From Thermus islandicus DSM 21543 (GTDB lineage Bacteria > Deinococcota > Deinococci > Deinococcales > Thermaceae): a stretch of 64,000 nucleotides of DNA. Position 1 is the first letter of the stretch. Each line of letters begins with the position of its first letter. The notes under the pieces are model-generated. The model was not told the DNA's origin. It did no database searches and saw nothing but the letters and a program-made list of their open reading frames with translations. The position numbers and the translations under genes were made by a program. Shown here piece by piece: positions 7,571-17,696 of the stretch. Where the stretch lies: assembly GCF_000421625.1 (NCBI RefSeq), contig NZ_ATXJ01000001.1:310001-374000 (forward strand). The letters are read 5' to 3'.

Positions 7571-9004
7571 ATGCGCCACACCTTGGGTGAGATGCCTGCG
7601 GAGGCCCTGATCGGCGGGACCTGGCGGCCCCTACAGGAGCGCTTCCCCGTGGTCTCCCCGGCCACGGGGGAGAGGGTGGCCGAGGTGGCGGACTGCGGGG
7701 AGAAAGAGGCAAAGGAGGCCCTAGAGGAGGCAGTGGCGGCCTTCCTCCTCTGGAGCCGCGCCACGGCCTATGAAAGGGCCCGGGTCCTGAGGCGCTGGTA
7801 CGAGCGCATCCTGGAGCACCAGGAGCCCCTGGCCCAGCTCATGGCCCTGGAGATGGGGAAGCCCCTCAAGGAGGGAAGGGCCGAGGTGGCCTACGCCGCG
7901 GGCTTCGTGGAGTGGTACGCCGAGGAGGCGAAGCGGATCTATGGGGAAACGGTCCCCTCCCAGTTCCCCCACAAGAGGCTCCTGGTGCGCTACGAGCCGG
8001 TGGGGCCGGTCTACGGCATCACCCCCTGGAACTTCCCCGCGGCCATGGTGACGCGAAAGGTGGCCCCGGCCCTGGCGGCGGGGTGCACCTTCGTGCTGAA
8101 GCCCGCGGAGGAGAGCCCCCTCACCGCCCTCTACCTGGCGCGGCTCTTCCTGGAGGCGGGGGGGCCCCCGGGGGTCTTCCAGGTGCTGCCCACCTCGAGG
8201 CCCGAGGAGGTGTCCCGGCCCTTCCTGGAGGACGAAAGGATCCGCAAGCTCACCTTCACGGGCAGCACCGAGGTGGGGGTCAGGCTCTACGAGAAGGCGG
8301 CGCGAACCTTAAAGCGGGTCTCCATGGAGCTTGGGGGCGGGGCACCCGTCTTGGTCTTCGCCGACGCCGACCTGGAAAAGGCGGTGGAGGAGACCCTTAG
8401 GGCCAAGTTCCGGAACGCCGGGGAGAGCTGCGTGGCGGCGAACCGGATCTTCGTGGAGGCCCCCATCGCCGAGGCCTTCGCCGAGGCCTATGCCAGGAGG
8501 GCCTCCGCCCTACGGGTGGGGGACCCCCTTTCCGAGGAGACGGACATCGGCCCCCTGGTGAACGAGGCGGCCCTAAGGAAGGTCCACGCCCACGTGGAGG
8601 ACGCCCTCTCCCGGGGGGCGAGGCTCGTGGCGGGAGGGGAGGCCAAGGGGCTCTTCTTCGCCCCCACGGTGCTTTTAGACGTGAAGCCGGAAAGCCTCCT
8701 TTTCCGGGAGGAGACCTTCGGCCCGGTGGCGCCCCTCACCGTGTTCCGGGAGGAGGCGGAGGCGGTGCGGTGGGCCAACGGCTTCCCGGTGGGGCTTGCC
8801 GCCTACGTTTTCACCCGGGACCTCTCCCGGGCCTTCCGGGTGGCGGAGGCCCTGGAGTACGGGATCGTGGGGGTGAACGACGGGGTGCCCTCCACGCCCC
8901 AAGCCCCCTTCGGCGGGAGGAAATGGTCGGGCCTGGGGCGGGAAGGGGGGAAGTGGGGCCTAGAGGAGTACCTGGAGGTCAAGTACGTCTCCCTGGGGCT
9001 TTAG
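7571..9004 (+). CDS. NAD(P)-dependent aldehyde dehydrogenase (succinate-semialdehyde type)
   Basis: The 477-residue enzyme has the full aldehyde dehydrogenase fold. Visible blocks are ITPWNFPAAMVTRKVAPALA (cofactor and catalytic Asn region), FTGSTEVG, MELGGGAPVLVF with general-base Glu near 253, and NAGESCVAANRIFV with nucleophilic Cys near 287. PFGGRKWSGLGREGG lies near the end. The overall pattern is closest to succinate-semialdehyde dehydrogenases (GabD), but specificity is not proven. The ATG at 7571 follows GAGGAGG by about six bases. It stands alone between the polyphosphate remnants and a 456-base gap. Confidence 0.85.
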   Translation: MRHTLGEMPAEALIGGTWRPLQERFPVVSPATGERVAEVADCGEKEAKEALEEAVAAFLLWSRATAYERARVLRRWYERILEHQEPLAQLMALEMGKPLKEGRAEVAYAAGFVEWYAEEAKRIYGETVPSQFPHKRLLVRYEPVGPVYGITPWNFPAAMVTRKVAPALAAGCTFVLKPAEESPLTALYLARLFLEAGGPPGVFQVLPTSRPEEVSRPFLEDERIRKLTFTGSTEVGVRLYEKAARTLKRVSMELGGGAPVLVFADADLEKAVEETLRAKFRNAGESCVAANRIFVEAPIAEAFAEAYARRASALRVGDPLSEETDIGPLVNEAALRKVHAHVEDALSRGARLVAGGEAKGLFFAPTVLLDVKPESLLFREETFGPVAPLTVFREEAEAVRWANGFPVGLAAYVFTRDLSRAFRVAEALEYGIVGVNDGVPSTPQAPFGGRKWSGLGREGGKWGLEEYLEVKYVSLGL

Positions 9005-9338
9005 AAGGAAGGAGGTCGGGACGAGGGCCCTCCCTGCCTTCTCCACTCCACCAAAGTACCCTTGACGATACCCCTCACCTGAAGAACGGGGCCACAAGGT
9101 ACGGGCTTCGCCCGTGACCCCGGAGGCTACCGTAGGGGTGGGCTCCCGGGAGCCTTTGGGGGATATGTGCCCATGCGGGTAATGAACAAGCGAGGCCTAG
9201 GCAAGATCCAGGCTTACGCCCACGACTTTCCGCTGGGCCGTCCTTCCTGGCAACGCCCGGAAGACCTGGGGGGGAAGATTGGAAACAACCCATCCTCAGC
9301 CTTGGCGGAGCAAGGCTTCCCGTGGGTCCAGTTGAGGG
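9005..9338. other. gap without a recognised gene
   Basis: A short hairpin with ACGGGCTTCGCCCGT at about 9102-9116 may end the aldehyde dehydrogenase transcript. A 65-codon open frame (9167-9364) has no family I recognise, no good ribosome site, and runs into the promoter of the next operon, so I do not call it. A lone TTGACG near 9063 lacks a matching -10 box. Confidence 0.4.
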
Positions 9339-9367
9339 TTGACAGGTCTTTCCTTGGCCTCTAAAGT
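9339..9367 (+). promoter_or_regulatory. strong sigma-A promoter of ABC importer operon
   Basis: TTGACA (9339-9344) and TAAAGT (9362-9367) are spaced by 17 bases. Transcription from about 9374 gives a leader of near 85 bases. An 8-bp hairpin (GCCGGGCG with CGCCCGGC, 9419-9446) ends just before the GGAAGGAGG ribosome site and could regulate translation. Confidence 0.75.
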
Positions 9368-9460
9368 GAAGGCGGTATGGTTGCCGTGAAGGCCGAACGG
9401 CCTCCAAGTTCCTAGAATGCCGGGCGCGGGTGCCTCCCCGCCCGGCGGAAGGAGGTGCCT

Positions 9461-11131
9461 GTGCGCCCGGTGGTTTTGCTTCCCCGACCCAACCGCTACG
9501 ACCTCTTGGCGGGCCTTGTGGCCGTGGCCCTTCTGGGAGGCTTCCTCTTGGCCTCCCGCGAGGCGGTGGGGCCTTACCGGCCCGTGCCGATTTCTATAGA
9601 CCCCGTCCACCTTCCGGAGTACACCCTCAGGACCGCCTTTCGCATGGAGCTCGGCCTCCTTCTCTCCACCCTCTTTGCCCTGGGCTACGCTCCCTTGGCG
9701 GCCAAGACGCGCCTCGAGCCCTTTCTCGTGGCCCTTCTTGACCTCCTCCAGTCGGTCCCTGTCCTGGGCTTCGTGGCGGCAAGCCTGGGTGCCCTTTCCA
9801 CCCTCTTTCCCGGCAAGGCCCTGGGGTATGAGCTGGCCTCGGTGTTTGCCGTCTTTACCTCCCAGGCCTGGAACATGGCCTTTAGCTTCTACCAGTCCCT
9901 CAAGACCCTGCCCCGGGAACTGGACGAGGCCGCCCGGCTCTACCACCTCCGCCCTTTGCAACGCTTCCTGCGCCTAGAGCTCCCCTTCGCCCTTCCCGGC
10001 CTCGTGTGGAACGCGATGTTGTCCATGTCCGGAGGCTGGTTTTTCGTGGTGGCCTCGGAAGCCATCAGCGTGGGGAAGACCGAGGTGGACCTGCCGGGGG
10101 TGGGTTCCTACCTGGCCCGGGCCTTGGCGGAGGAAAACCTTCGGGCCATGGCCTATGCCATCCTGGCCATGCTCCTCACCCTCCTCCTTTACGACCAGCT
10201 CCTCTTCCGGCCCCTGGTGGCCTGGAGCGAGCGCTTCAAGTACGAGGAGCGCCCGGGGGAATACCCGGCCAAAAGCTGGGTCTTGGACCTCCTCCGGCGC
10301 ACCCGGGCCGCGAAGCGCCTAGGGGAAGGGGTTTGGGAGGCCCTTCTGGAGCGGGCCTTGGCCTGGAAGGGCCCGCAGGGGGTGGGAGGCCTAAGGGCCC
10401 TTTCCTGGACCCCTCCCGTCTTCCTAGGACTCCTGGGGGTCCTGGGCCTATGGAGCTTGGCAAGACTCCTTTTACCCCTGGGGGTAGGGGAGTGGCTTCG
10501 GGCGCTCGGGCTAGGCTTTCTGACCTTTTTGCGGGTCATGGGTATCCTCCTACTGGCGACCCTTCTCTGGGTGCCCGTGGGCGTTCTTCTGGGCCTAAGG
10601 CCCGCGCTGGCGGTCCGGGTGCAGGCCCTCATCCAGTTCCTGGCCGCCTTCCCCGCCAACCTCTTCTACCCCTTCGCCGCCTACCTCCTCCTGCGCTATG
10701 GGCTCTCCCTCGAGGTCTTCTCGGCCTTTCTCATGGTCCTCGGCACCCAGTGGTACCTCCTTTTCAACGTAGCGGCGGGGGCCATGGCCCTTCCGGGGGA
10801 CCTCCTCGAGGCGGCCAAGGCCTACGGCCTCAAGGGGAGCCTGCTCTGGCGCAGGCTCCTCCTGCCTGGGGTTTTCCCCTTCTTGGTGACCGGACTGGTG
10901 ACCGCCAGTGGAAACGCGTGGAACACGTCCATCGTAGCTGAGGTGTTGCGCTGGGGGCCCACCCGCCTGGAGGCCACAGGGCTCGGGGCCTACATCACCC
11001 GGGCCACGGAGGCGGGGGATGAAGGGCGGCTTCTCCTCGGCATCCTGGTGATGAGCCTCTGGGTCCTCACGGTGAACCGCCTCCTCTGGCGGAGGCTCTA
11101 CCGGCTTGCCGAGGAAAGGTTCCGGCTTTAG
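9461..11131 (+). CDS. ABC importer permease, two fused permease domains (NitT/TauT-like)
   Basis: The 556-residue membrane protein holds two permease domains in one chain, the second starting near residue 330. Each has the coupling-helix loop for the ATPase: [20 protein letters not shown] in the first and [20 protein letters not shown] in the second. About 12 membrane spans are visible. The pattern fits the nitrate/sulfonate/bicarbonate type of importer. I start at GTG 9461, with AGGAGG five bases upstream; GTG 9455 lies inside that ribosome site. The ATPase gene follows after 10 bases. No substrate-binding protein is encoded beside it, so the substrate is unknown. Confidence 0.8.
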   Translation: MRPVVLLPRPNRYDLLAGLVAVALLGGFLLASREAVGPYRPVPISIDPVHLPEYTLRTAFRMELGLLLSTLFALGYAPLAAKTRLEPFLVALLDLLQSVPVLGFVAASLGALSTLFPGKALGYELASVFAVFTSQAWNMAFSFYQSLKTLPRELDEAARLYHLRPLQRFLRLELPFALPGLVWNAMLSMSGGWFFVVASEAISVGKTEVDLPGVGSYLARALAEENLRAMAYAILAMLLTLLLYDQLLFRPLVAWSERFKYEERPGEYPAKSWVLDLLRRTRAAKRLGEGVWEALLERALAWKGPQGVGGLRALSWTPPVFLGLLGVLGLWSLARLLLPLGVGEWLRALGLGFLTFLRVMGILLLATLLWVPVGVLLGLRPALAVRVQALIQFLAAFPANLFYPFAAYLLLRYGLSLEVFSAFLMVLGTQWYLLFNVAAGAMALPGDLLEAAKAYGLKGSLLWRRLLLPGVFPFLVTGLVTASGNAWNTSIVAEVLRWGPTRLEATGLGAYITRATEAGDEGRLLLGILVMSLWVLTVNRLLWRRLYRLAEERFRL

Positions 11132-11141
11132 GAGGCAGGCG

Positions 11142-12401
11142 ATGGCGCTTTTAGAAGCCCGGGACTTGAGGAAAGCCTACAAGGCGGGGGATGGGGAGCA
11201 CCTGGTCCTGGCCGGGGTGAACCTGGAGCTTCGGGAGGGGGAGATCGTGGCCCTCTTGGGCCGCTCAGGGGGCGGAAAGAGCACCCTTTTGCGCATCCTG
11301 GCGGGGCTGATTCCGCCGGACGGCGGGGAGGTGCGCTTTAAGGGAAAAAAGGTGGAGGGCCCGGTGGAGGGGATGGCCATGGTCTTCCAGACCTTCGCCC
11401 TCTTCCCCTGGCTCACGGTGCTGGAGAACGTGGCCCTCGGCCTCGAGGCCCGCGGGCTCCCCAAGGCGGAAAGGGAGCGGAGGGCCAGGGAGGCCATCGC
11501 CATGATCGGGCTGGAGGGCTTTGAGAAGGCCCTCCCCAAGGAGCTCTCCGGGGGTATGCGGCAGCGGGTGGGCTTCGCCCGGGCCTTGGTGGTGGAGCCC
11601 GAGGTCCTCCTCATGGACGAACCCTTCTCGGCCCTAGACCCCCTGACCGCCGAGGGGCTTCGGGGGGATTTCCTGGATCTGTGGCAGGGCAAGGAGCTTT
11701 CCACCCAAGGCGTCCTCTTGGTGACCCACAACATTGAAGAGGCGGTGGCCCTGGCCGACCGCGTCCTGGTGCTCCAGGGGAGCCCGGCCCGCGTGGGCCG
11801 GGAGATCCCCATCGCCCTGCCCCACCCCCGCGACCCCGGCGACCCCCGGTTCCGGGCCCGGGTGGAGGCCATCTACGAGGTTCTGACCCAACGGGAGGAG
11901 GTGGAGCGCCGCTTGGAGGAGGAGCTCCTCCGCCTGCCCCAGGCCTCGGTGGGGGCCCTCATCAGCCTGGCCGAGGCCATCGCCCGCCTCGGCGGCCGGG
12001 CCGACCTGCCCCTTTTGGCGGAGGAGGAGGGCCTGGAGGTGGACGACCTCTTCCCCCTCCTCGAGGCCCTGGAGCTTCTGGGCTTTGCCCGCGTGGAGCA
12101 CGGGGACGTGGAGCTCACCCCGGCGGGCCTGGCCCTAGCCAAGGCAGACCTCAAGGGACAAAAGGTCCTCTTTGCTGAACACCTTCTGCGCCATGTGCCC
12201 CTCCTCGCCCGACTGCACCAGGCGCTTCTGGAACACCGCCGTCTCCCGGAGGAGTGGGTCCTAAAAAGGCTGGAGAACCACCTTTCCCCCAAGGAGGCGC
12301 GGAGGGTCCTGGAGGTCGCCAGGGAATGGGGCCGCTTTGCCGGGCTTTTGGCCTACGACGAGCGAGCGCGGCGCTTCACCCTCCCGAAAGAGGAAGGCTG
12401 A
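11142..12401 (+). CDS. ABC importer ATPase with C-terminal AAA-associated domain
   Basis: The 419-residue protein has an ABC ATPase domain in its first 250 residues: Walker [20 protein letters not shown], signature [15 protein letters not shown], Walker [14 protein letters not shown], and switch [11 protein letters not shown] second domain of about 150 residues follows and resembles the AAA-associated C-terminal domain (PF09821 type) found on a subset of nitrate/sulfonate-type ATPases. It has winged-helix-like text such as [20 protein letters not shown]. The ATG at 11142 follows GGAGG. It powers the double permease encoded just upstream. The extra domain may sense a ligand or the membrane protein's state. 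Confidence 0.85.
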   Translation: MALLEARDLRKAYKAGDGEHLVLAGVNLELREGEIVALLGRSGGGKSTLLRILAGLIPPDGGEVRFKGKKVEGPVEGMAMVFQTFALFPWLTVLENVALGLEARGLPKAERERRAREAIAMIGLEGFEKALPKELSGGMRQRVGFARALVVEPEVLLMDEPFSALDPLTAEGLRGDFLDLWQGKELSTQGVLLVTHNIEEAVALADRVLVLQGSPARVGREIPIALPHPRDPGDPRFRARVEAIYEVLTQREEVERRLEEELLRLPQASVGALISLAEAIARLGGRADLPLLAEEEGLEVDDLFPLLEALELLGFARVEHGDVELTPAGLALAKADLKGQKVLFAEHLLRHVPLLARLHQALLEHRRLPEEWVLKRLENHLSPKEARRVLEVAREWGRFAGLLAYDERARRFTLPKEEG

Positions 12402-12414
12402 GGGGCGAGGTGGC

Positions 12415-12933
12415 CTAGCGGTTGCGGCTTGAGCGCACCTTGCGGACCCGCTTGGGCACCAGGTGGTCCTTGGGGATCACGCTGATGGTGCCGTCCACCT
12501 CGAGGACCGCCGCCAGGACATCCTTGAGGTCCATGAGGCCGTGTTCCCTCAAGGCGGCCATGAGCTCCTCCAGGTCCACCCCCTCCCGCGCCAGGTGCTC
12601 GGGGATGGGCTTGCCCTCGTGGACAAGCAGGGTGGGCTCCCCCAGCATTCCCCGCCTCAAGGGGCTCCGGGAGATGAGGCGGTCCAGAAAGAGCAAGAGG
12701 ACCGCACCCAAAAGCCCGCCCAAGAGGCTGTTGTCCGGCCCGATCATGGCGTTTTGCACCGCGTTGGAAAGAAGGAGGAGGGTGAGGAGGTCCACGGGGC
12801 TCATCTGGCCGAGGAGCTTTTTCCCGCTCAGCCTGAGGAAGACCAAGAGAACGGCGTAAACGATCGCCACCCGGATCAGGGTGAAGAGGACGGTGAGGGG
12901 ATCGCCTAGGGCTTCGCGCAGGTGGGCTTCCAT
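12415..12933 (-). CDS. DUF421 / YetF-like membrane protein
   Basis: The 172-residue protein has three N-terminal membrane spans with the family block YAVLLVFLRLSGKKLLGQMS. A cytoplasmic DUF421 domain then reads GEPTLLVHEGKPIPEHLARE and LMAALREHGL. The molecular function of the family is not known. I start at ATG 12933; a TTG at 12966 is also in frame but neither has a strong ribosome site. Its 3' end faces the ABC ATPase gene, separated by 13 bases. Confidence 0.75.
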   Translation of the reverse strand: MEAHLREALGDPLTVLFTLIRVAIVYAVLLVFLRLSGKKLLGQMSPVDLLTLLLLSNAVQNAMIGPDNSLLGGLLGAVLLLFLDRLISRSPLRRGMLGEPTLLVHEGKPIPEHLAREGVDLEELMAALREHGLMDLKDVLAAVLEVDGTISVIPKDHLVPKRVRKVRSSRNR

Positions 12934-13017
12934 GGGAGAGCCGCCAGGGGAGGCTTGATCCCGCAAAAAGGGAGGGCCGAGGCCCTAGACGAACGGCCTC
13001 AGCCCCCAAAGCCCTGG

Positions 13018-13530
13018 TTAGGGCCTATGCCCTTTCCCGTGTCCACCCTTTCCCGGATGGTCCTCATGCGCTTCGTGTGCCTCGTGGTCTTCGTTGGCGG
13101 GGTGGTCCTCCTTCTCGTCAGGAGGGCCAAGGGAGGCGTCCTCGTCCTTCCCGGGCTTTTCCTTGACGATCTTCCCGTCCTTTAGGGTAAAGCCCTTGGC
13201 GTGAAGGAGCTCGGGCAAGGGGACATTCCGCCCGTTCACGGAGAGCTTGACCTCGCCCAACCCTGCCCCCTTCCCCTCCACCGTTACCGACACCAGGTAC
13301 GACCGCCCGTCGGGCAGGGTGATCCGGAGGGCCACCGCCCGTTGCAAAAGGCCCGGGTCCAGGGAAGCCCCCGGCTGCCAGACCACACGCCCGTCCTGGT
13401 CCACCAGGGCAAACTGCGTTCCCGCAGGCCAGGACCCGGTCTGAAGGTCCTGAGGCAAACTGGGCACAAGGGCAAGACCGGCCAAGGCAAGCCCGGCGGT
13501 CAACACCATGGGAAAAAGCCGCTGGAGCAT
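13018..13530 (-). CDS. exported small protein with His/Glu/Asp-rich tail, paralogue of gene at 2079-2564
   Basis: The 170-residue product has a signal-peptide-like start and a central domain nearly the same as that of the 2079-2564 protein (WPAGTQFALVDQDGRVVWQP, LRITLPDGRSYLVSVTV, VPLPELLHAKGF). The last 40 or so residues are dense in His, Glu and Asp with repeats such as HEAHEAHEDHPGKGGHGKGH, which could bind divalent metal ions outside the membrane. I prefer ATG 13530 after GAGGGGG; a GTG at 13539 is also in frame. The nearby VIT-like transporter gene is compatible with a metal link, but that is inference. Confidence 0.6.
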   Translation of the reverse strand: MLQRLFPMVLTAGLALAGLALVPSLPQDLQTGSWPAGTQFALVDQDGRVVWQPGASLDPGLLQRAVALRITLPDGRSYLVSVTVEGKGAGLGEVKLSVNGRNVPLPELLHAKGFTLKDGKIVKEKPGKDEDASLGPPDEKEDHPANEDHEAHEAHEDHPGKGGHGKGHRP

Positions 13531-13630
13531 AGGGTTCACCCCCTCGGTCCAAGGATACCAAAAAAAGCTGAACGCAGGCTGAAGGCAGGGCGCATGGGAC
13601 TTTGTGGAGAAGCCCTTTTGGGCGGGGTAC

Positions 13631-14131
<501 letters not shown>

Positions 14132-14138
14132 ACCCAAG

Positions 14139-14167
14139 AGTATAGGCCCGGGCTTTCCTTATTGCAA
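14139..14167 (-). promoter_or_regulatory. leaderless promoter of VIT-like gene
   Basis: On the minus strand TTGCAA (14167-14162), 17 bases, TATACT (14144-14139), then seven bases to the ATG at 14131. Transcription and translation would start at about the same base. Confidence 0.7.
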
Positions 14168-14178
14168 GTAGGTATCGC

Positions 14179-14529
14179 TTATATTAAGCCCATCAGGCTG
14201 AGGACGAGGAGCCCCAAAACCCAAAGGGCCACCAAGGCGTAGAAGGCGTCCCCTTCCAAAAGGAAGAGGATGGCGGCGAGGGCTACCCGGGCCACGGGGG
14301 TGAGAAGGAGGAGGAGAAGGCCCAGGCGCACCAGGGCCTCTGGGCGGCCTTGCCAGGCCTCGAGCATCAGGGCGAAGGGGGACCCGCTTTGGGCCCCGGG
14401 CGCGGCCTGGAGGATGGCCCCCACGGGGGCAGCCCCGTGAGCCCAAAGCTCCCCAGCTCCCCCGAGGAGCACCAGGAGGGCCGAGAGGAGGACGCCCCCC
14501 CGCAGAACCAAGCTCAAAAGGAGGGCCAC
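14179..14529 (-). CDS. DUF1634 membrane protein
   Basis: A 116-residue protein with three membrane spans, rich in Leu and Ala, with GDAFYALVALWVLGLLVLSL near the end, typical of DUF1634. This family is usually encoded next to TauE/SafE permeases, as here: the TauE/SafE gene ends 3 bases before this one begins. The pair probably forms one transport unit. No soluble domain or metal-binding pattern is visible. Confidence 0.7.
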   Translation of the reverse strand: MALLLSLVLRGGVLLSALLVLLGGAGELWAHGAAPVGAILQAAPGAQSGSPFALMLEAWQGRPEALVRLGLLLLLLTPVARVALAAILFLLEGDAFYALVALWVLGLLVLSLMGLI

Positions 14530-14532
14530 GCC

Positions 14533-15369
14533 TCACCCCCGGAGCCCCTGGGCGAGCATCTCCAGGCCCAGGAGGGCAATGACCCCGCTGAAAAGAAGCC
14601 TGAGGCTCCGCACCTTGGCCCCGGGCAAAACCCGGGCTCCCAGGAGGGCTCCGAGGAGAACCCCAAGCACCACAGGAAAGGCCAAGTCAGGGTGGATGTA
14701 GCCGTGCCGCAGGTAGACCCCGGCCCCGGCCGCCGCCGTCACCCCGATCATGAAGTTGGAGGTGGTGGTGGAAACCTTATAGGGGAGGCCCATGATCCGG
14801 TCCATGGCTAGGACCTTCACCGCACCCGAGCCTATGCCCAAAAGCCCCGAGAGAACCCCGGCAAGCCCCATCAGGAGGAAGCCCGGAACGACCCGGCGCA
14901 CCGCATAGGGGATAGGTCCCCTTGGGCCAGGGTAGGTTCCCTGAAGGCGAAGGCGTACCGCCAGAGGGTCCGAGGGACCGGGGTCGGCCCGGTCCTCCTG
15001 CTCCCGATCCCGTAAGCCCAGGTAGGCAGCGTGGAGAAGCACCAGGCCAAAGACGCCCGCCACCACTTGGTGGGGTAGGAGAGCCGTGAGGGTAGCGCCC
15101 ACCAGGGCCCCCGAGGTGGTGGCCACCTCCAGGAGCATGCCGAGGCGCAGGTTGGTGAACCCCTCCCGCACGTACGCGGCGGCCGCGCCGCTGCTGGTGG
15201 CGATCACCGAGACCAGGGAAGCCCCGAGGGCGAGCTTCAGGTCCACGCCGAAGAGGAGGGTAAGCATGGGCACCAGCACCACCCCACCGCCGAGGCCGGT
15301 GAGGGCCCCGATAAGCCCGGCCAGGGTGCTCCCCAGGAAGAGGAAGAGGGTAAAGGCCAGGAAGCTCAT
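14533..15369 (-). CDS. TauE/SafE-family permease (sulfite/sulfonate type)
   Basis: The 278-residue protein has eight likely membrane spans and the repeated family motif: GALTGLGGGVVLVPMLTLLF in the first half and LLGIGSGAVKVLAM in the second. A short cytoplasmic loop around 125-150 is charged. Members export sulfite, sulfoacetate or other organic anions; the substrate here is unknown. The ATG at 15369 lies 8 bases after a TATAGG (15383-15378), so it is likely near-leaderless. It is cotranscribed with the DUF1634 gene. Confidence 0.8.
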   Translation of the reverse strand: MSFLAFTLFLFLGSTLAGLIGALTGLGGGVVLVPMLTLLFGVDLKLALGASLVSVIATSSGAAAAYVREGFTNLRLGMLLEVATTSGALVGATLTALLPHQVVAGVFGLVLLHAAYLGLRDREQEDRADPGPSDPLAVRLRLQGTYPGPRGPIPYAVRRVVPGFLLMGLAGVLSGLLGIGSGAVKVLAMDRIMGLPYKVSTTTSNFMIGVTAAAGAGVYLRHGYIHPDLAFPVVLGVLLGALLGARVLPGAKVRSLRLLFSGVIALLGLEMLAQGLRG

Positions 15370-15419
15370 GTTCTAAGCCTATACCCCCATCCCGAGCCGG
15401 TCGGAAAGAGCATCCCGGG

Positions 15420-17696
15420 CTAGGCCCTGCTTATCCGGTAATCCCGCCCTGCCCAGCGCCCCTTCTCCGGATAATAAAAGGTGAACTCCAGGCTCTCAGC
15501 CCCCTCGAGGTCCAAAAGCACCCCGTGGAGGCCAAAGGGCAAGGGCTCGCTCGCCACATCCCGAACGCGCTGCCAGCCGTTAACCCCCAGGTGCAGGACA
15601 AAGGGTTCCCTCTCCTCCACCAGGAGCCCCTCGCCGGGGGCCAGGGCCCCCAGGGGGACCTCCCGCCGGAAGTGGCGCATCCGGGGCCTTCCTCCGCCCC
15701 CCAGGTACCGGGCTGCCACCCGCCCCAGGCGCTCGGGAGGTGCCTTGCCCTCCCGCCAGGCCAGGTAGAGCTTCAGGTACTCCGCGTGGGCCCAGAGGAG
15801 GGGCTGAGCGCTCCCCGTGGGCTTTCCCGGGAAGAGGTTCCGCTCGGGGATGGGCTCGGCGTCCCAGACCTGCTCGGGGATGAGCCCCCCGCGGCCCGTG
15901 CCGCCCGCCATAGAGCGGAGGTAGGGCAAGGGATCGTCTCCCAAGAGGAAGGCGGCCATCCCCCGCTCCCCGGTGAGGAGGGGCCAGGCCCTTCCCTTGC
16001 CTCTGCCGTCAAAGGGGCGTCCGTCCTCGTGCTCCCCGTAGCCGTCCTCGGGATAGCGGTGGTAGAAGAAGCCTGTGGGGGTCTCTACCCGAAGAAGGGC
16101 GTCGGCGAGACGGAGGGAGTCCAGGACCCTGGCGTCGTCCGGGGGCCTTAAGCCCAAGCGGACGAGCTCCAGAAACTCAAGCCCCACCAGGGCCGCGGGC
16201 TCCAGGCTCACCCCTTCCCGGTTTCTCACCTCCACCCGCCCCCTGAGGCCCAGGGGCCCTGGAGGGGAGAGGCGGACGTAGTGGCCCCGGGTAGCGTGGG
16301 CCAGGTCCAGCGCGGTGCCCTCCACGTAGGTCCACTCCTCTATCCGGGCGTTCCAGCAGTCGGCGAGGGAAAGGGCGTACTCCGCCTCCGCCCCCTCCAG
16401 GAAGCCGTAAAGGGTGGCCGCAGCCAGGGCGGCCACCGTGGCCGCCAGGGTGAAGGGGGAAAGCCCCGGGTTCTCCTCCCAGCGGTCCTGGGGGCTCACC
16501 GGCCCCTCGCGGGCGAGGAAGCCCGCCGCCAGGCGCACCATGGCCCGGGCCGCCCCCTCCGGAAGCCCGCCCCGCTCCTTCAGGGCCGCCGCCAGGAGGA
16601 CGGGGAAGGCGGCCTCGTCCAGCTGAACACCCTGCCAGTAGGGGCGGCCGTCGGGGAAGAAGTTCTGCGCCCAGTGCCCGTCCCCATCCTGCGTGGCCGC
16701 AAGGTAGGCCAGGACGCGCCCCACGTCCTCGAGGCGGCCCAGGGCCAGGAGGGCAAAGGCCGCCTCCACCGCGTCCCGGGTCCAGACCAGGTGGTAGCCC
16801 CCGGGGTCGTCCCGGGCGTTGCCCCAAGGCACAGAGAGGCTCGCCACCAGGGCCCCGGGGTAGGTGCGGTCCTCGTGGGCCCTGAGGACCAGGAAAGAGC
16901 GGCGGGCGAGGGCCTCGAGGGCGGGTTCGGGGCCCTTCAGGTCCAGATCCCCCAGCTCCCTTCGCCAGAGGGCCTCCACCCGCCTTCGCACCCCTTCCAA
17001 TCCCTCGGCCAAGGCGCCTTTCGCCAAGGTCTTGGCCCCCTCGGGCGTGGAGGCAAAGGCCAGGGCCAGGGTCCCCTCGGCCTCCCGCACCTCCCCCATC
17101 AAGGCCACGTTCCCGTCTTCGGCCCGGGGGAAGGTCCAGGTCATGGCCCCGTTCTTGGCGAAGTCCTGCCAGCCGTCGGAGAAGCCCACATATCCGGCGC
17201 TTCCCCGCGCGAAGGGGCCCAGAAGGGCGAGGGCCTCCTCTCCCTTCTTCGCCAGTAGGGCCCCCTCCTCCACCCACGCAGTGTTCCCCCAGCCGCTGCC
17301 GCCGAGGTGAGGGGCGAGGAGGGGGTAGAGGCAAAACCCCTCCCCCTCGAGGCGGAAGCCCACGAGGAGGGCATCCCGCCCGGGGTCGGGCACGAGGGCG
17401 AGGTGGAGGCGGTACCCCTCCCCCTCGTGCACCACCTCCACCAGGGGGGAGGCGGGGTCCTCCTCCAGAATCCGGTAGCGGGCCTCCCGCTTCACCTCGC
17501 GCCAGAAGCCCTCCCGAGCCACGATGAAGCCGAGGTCGCGGATCTGGGGCCGCCCCACCGAGGGCCAGAAGACCTCGTTCAGGATGCCGTGCCCCAGGGT
17601 GAACCAGAGGCGGCTCGTCCCCAGGGCGGTGCCCACCCGGTCCTTATCGCTCGTGGCCCAGGTGGGGGGGAGGCCGGGCTTGCCGAAGGCTTCCAT
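15420..17696 (-). CDS. glucoamylase, glycoside hydrolase family 15
   Basis: The 758-residue enzyme has the bacterial glucoamylase layout. An N-terminal beta-sandwich domain has TALGTSRLWFTLGHGILNEV, and an (alpha/alpha)6 barrel begins near residue 260 with YHLVWTRDAVEAAFALL and YWQGVQLDEAAFPVLLAAAL. A C-terminal beta region ends in FTFYYPEKGRWAGRDY. The enzyme releases glucose from alpha-glucans or maltodextrins. There is no signal peptide, so it probably acts on intracellular glucan. It is last in the operon zwf-gnd-pgl-glucoamylase and its ATG overlaps the pgl TGA. Confidence 0.85.
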   Translation of the reverse strand: MEAFGKPGLPPTWATSDKDRVGTALGTSRLWFTLGHGILNEVFWPSVGRPQIRDLGFIVAREGFWREVKREARYRILEEDPASPLVEVVHEGEGYRLHLALVPDPGRDALLVGFRLEGEGFCLYPLLAPHLGGSGWGNTAWVEEGALLAKKGEEALALLGPFARGSAGYVGFSDGWQDFAKNGAMTWTFPRAEDGNVALMGEVREAEGTLALAFASTPEGAKTLAKGALAEGLEGVRRRVEALWRRELGDLDLKGPEPALEALARRSFLVLRAHEDRTYPGALVASLSVPWGNARDDPGGYHLVWTRDAVEAAFALLALGRLEDVGRVLAYLAATQDGDGHWAQNFFPDGRPYWQGVQLDEAAFPVLLAAALKERGGLPEGAARAMVRLAAGFLAREGPVSPQDRWEENPGLSPFTLAATVAALAAATLYGFLEGAEAEYALSLADCWNARIEEWTYVEGTALDLAHATRGHYVRLSPPGPLGLRGRVEVRNREGVSLEPAALVGLEFLELVRLGLRPPDDARVLDSLRLADALLRVETPTGFFYHRYPEDGYGEHEDGRPFDGRGKGRAWPLLTGERGMAAFLLGDDPLPYLRSMAGGTGRGGLIPEQVWDAEPIPERNLFPGKPTGSAQPLLWAHAEYLKLYLAWREGKAPPERLGRVAARYLGGGGRPRMRHFRREVPLGALAPGEGLLVEEREPFVLHLGVNGWQRVRDVASEPLPFGLHGVLLDLEGAESLEFTFYYPEKGRWAGRDYRISRA

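Noticed and set aside
9167-9364. 65-codon open frame in the gap before the ABC importer
   Set aside because: No ribosome site, no recognised family, and it runs into a near-consensus promoter.
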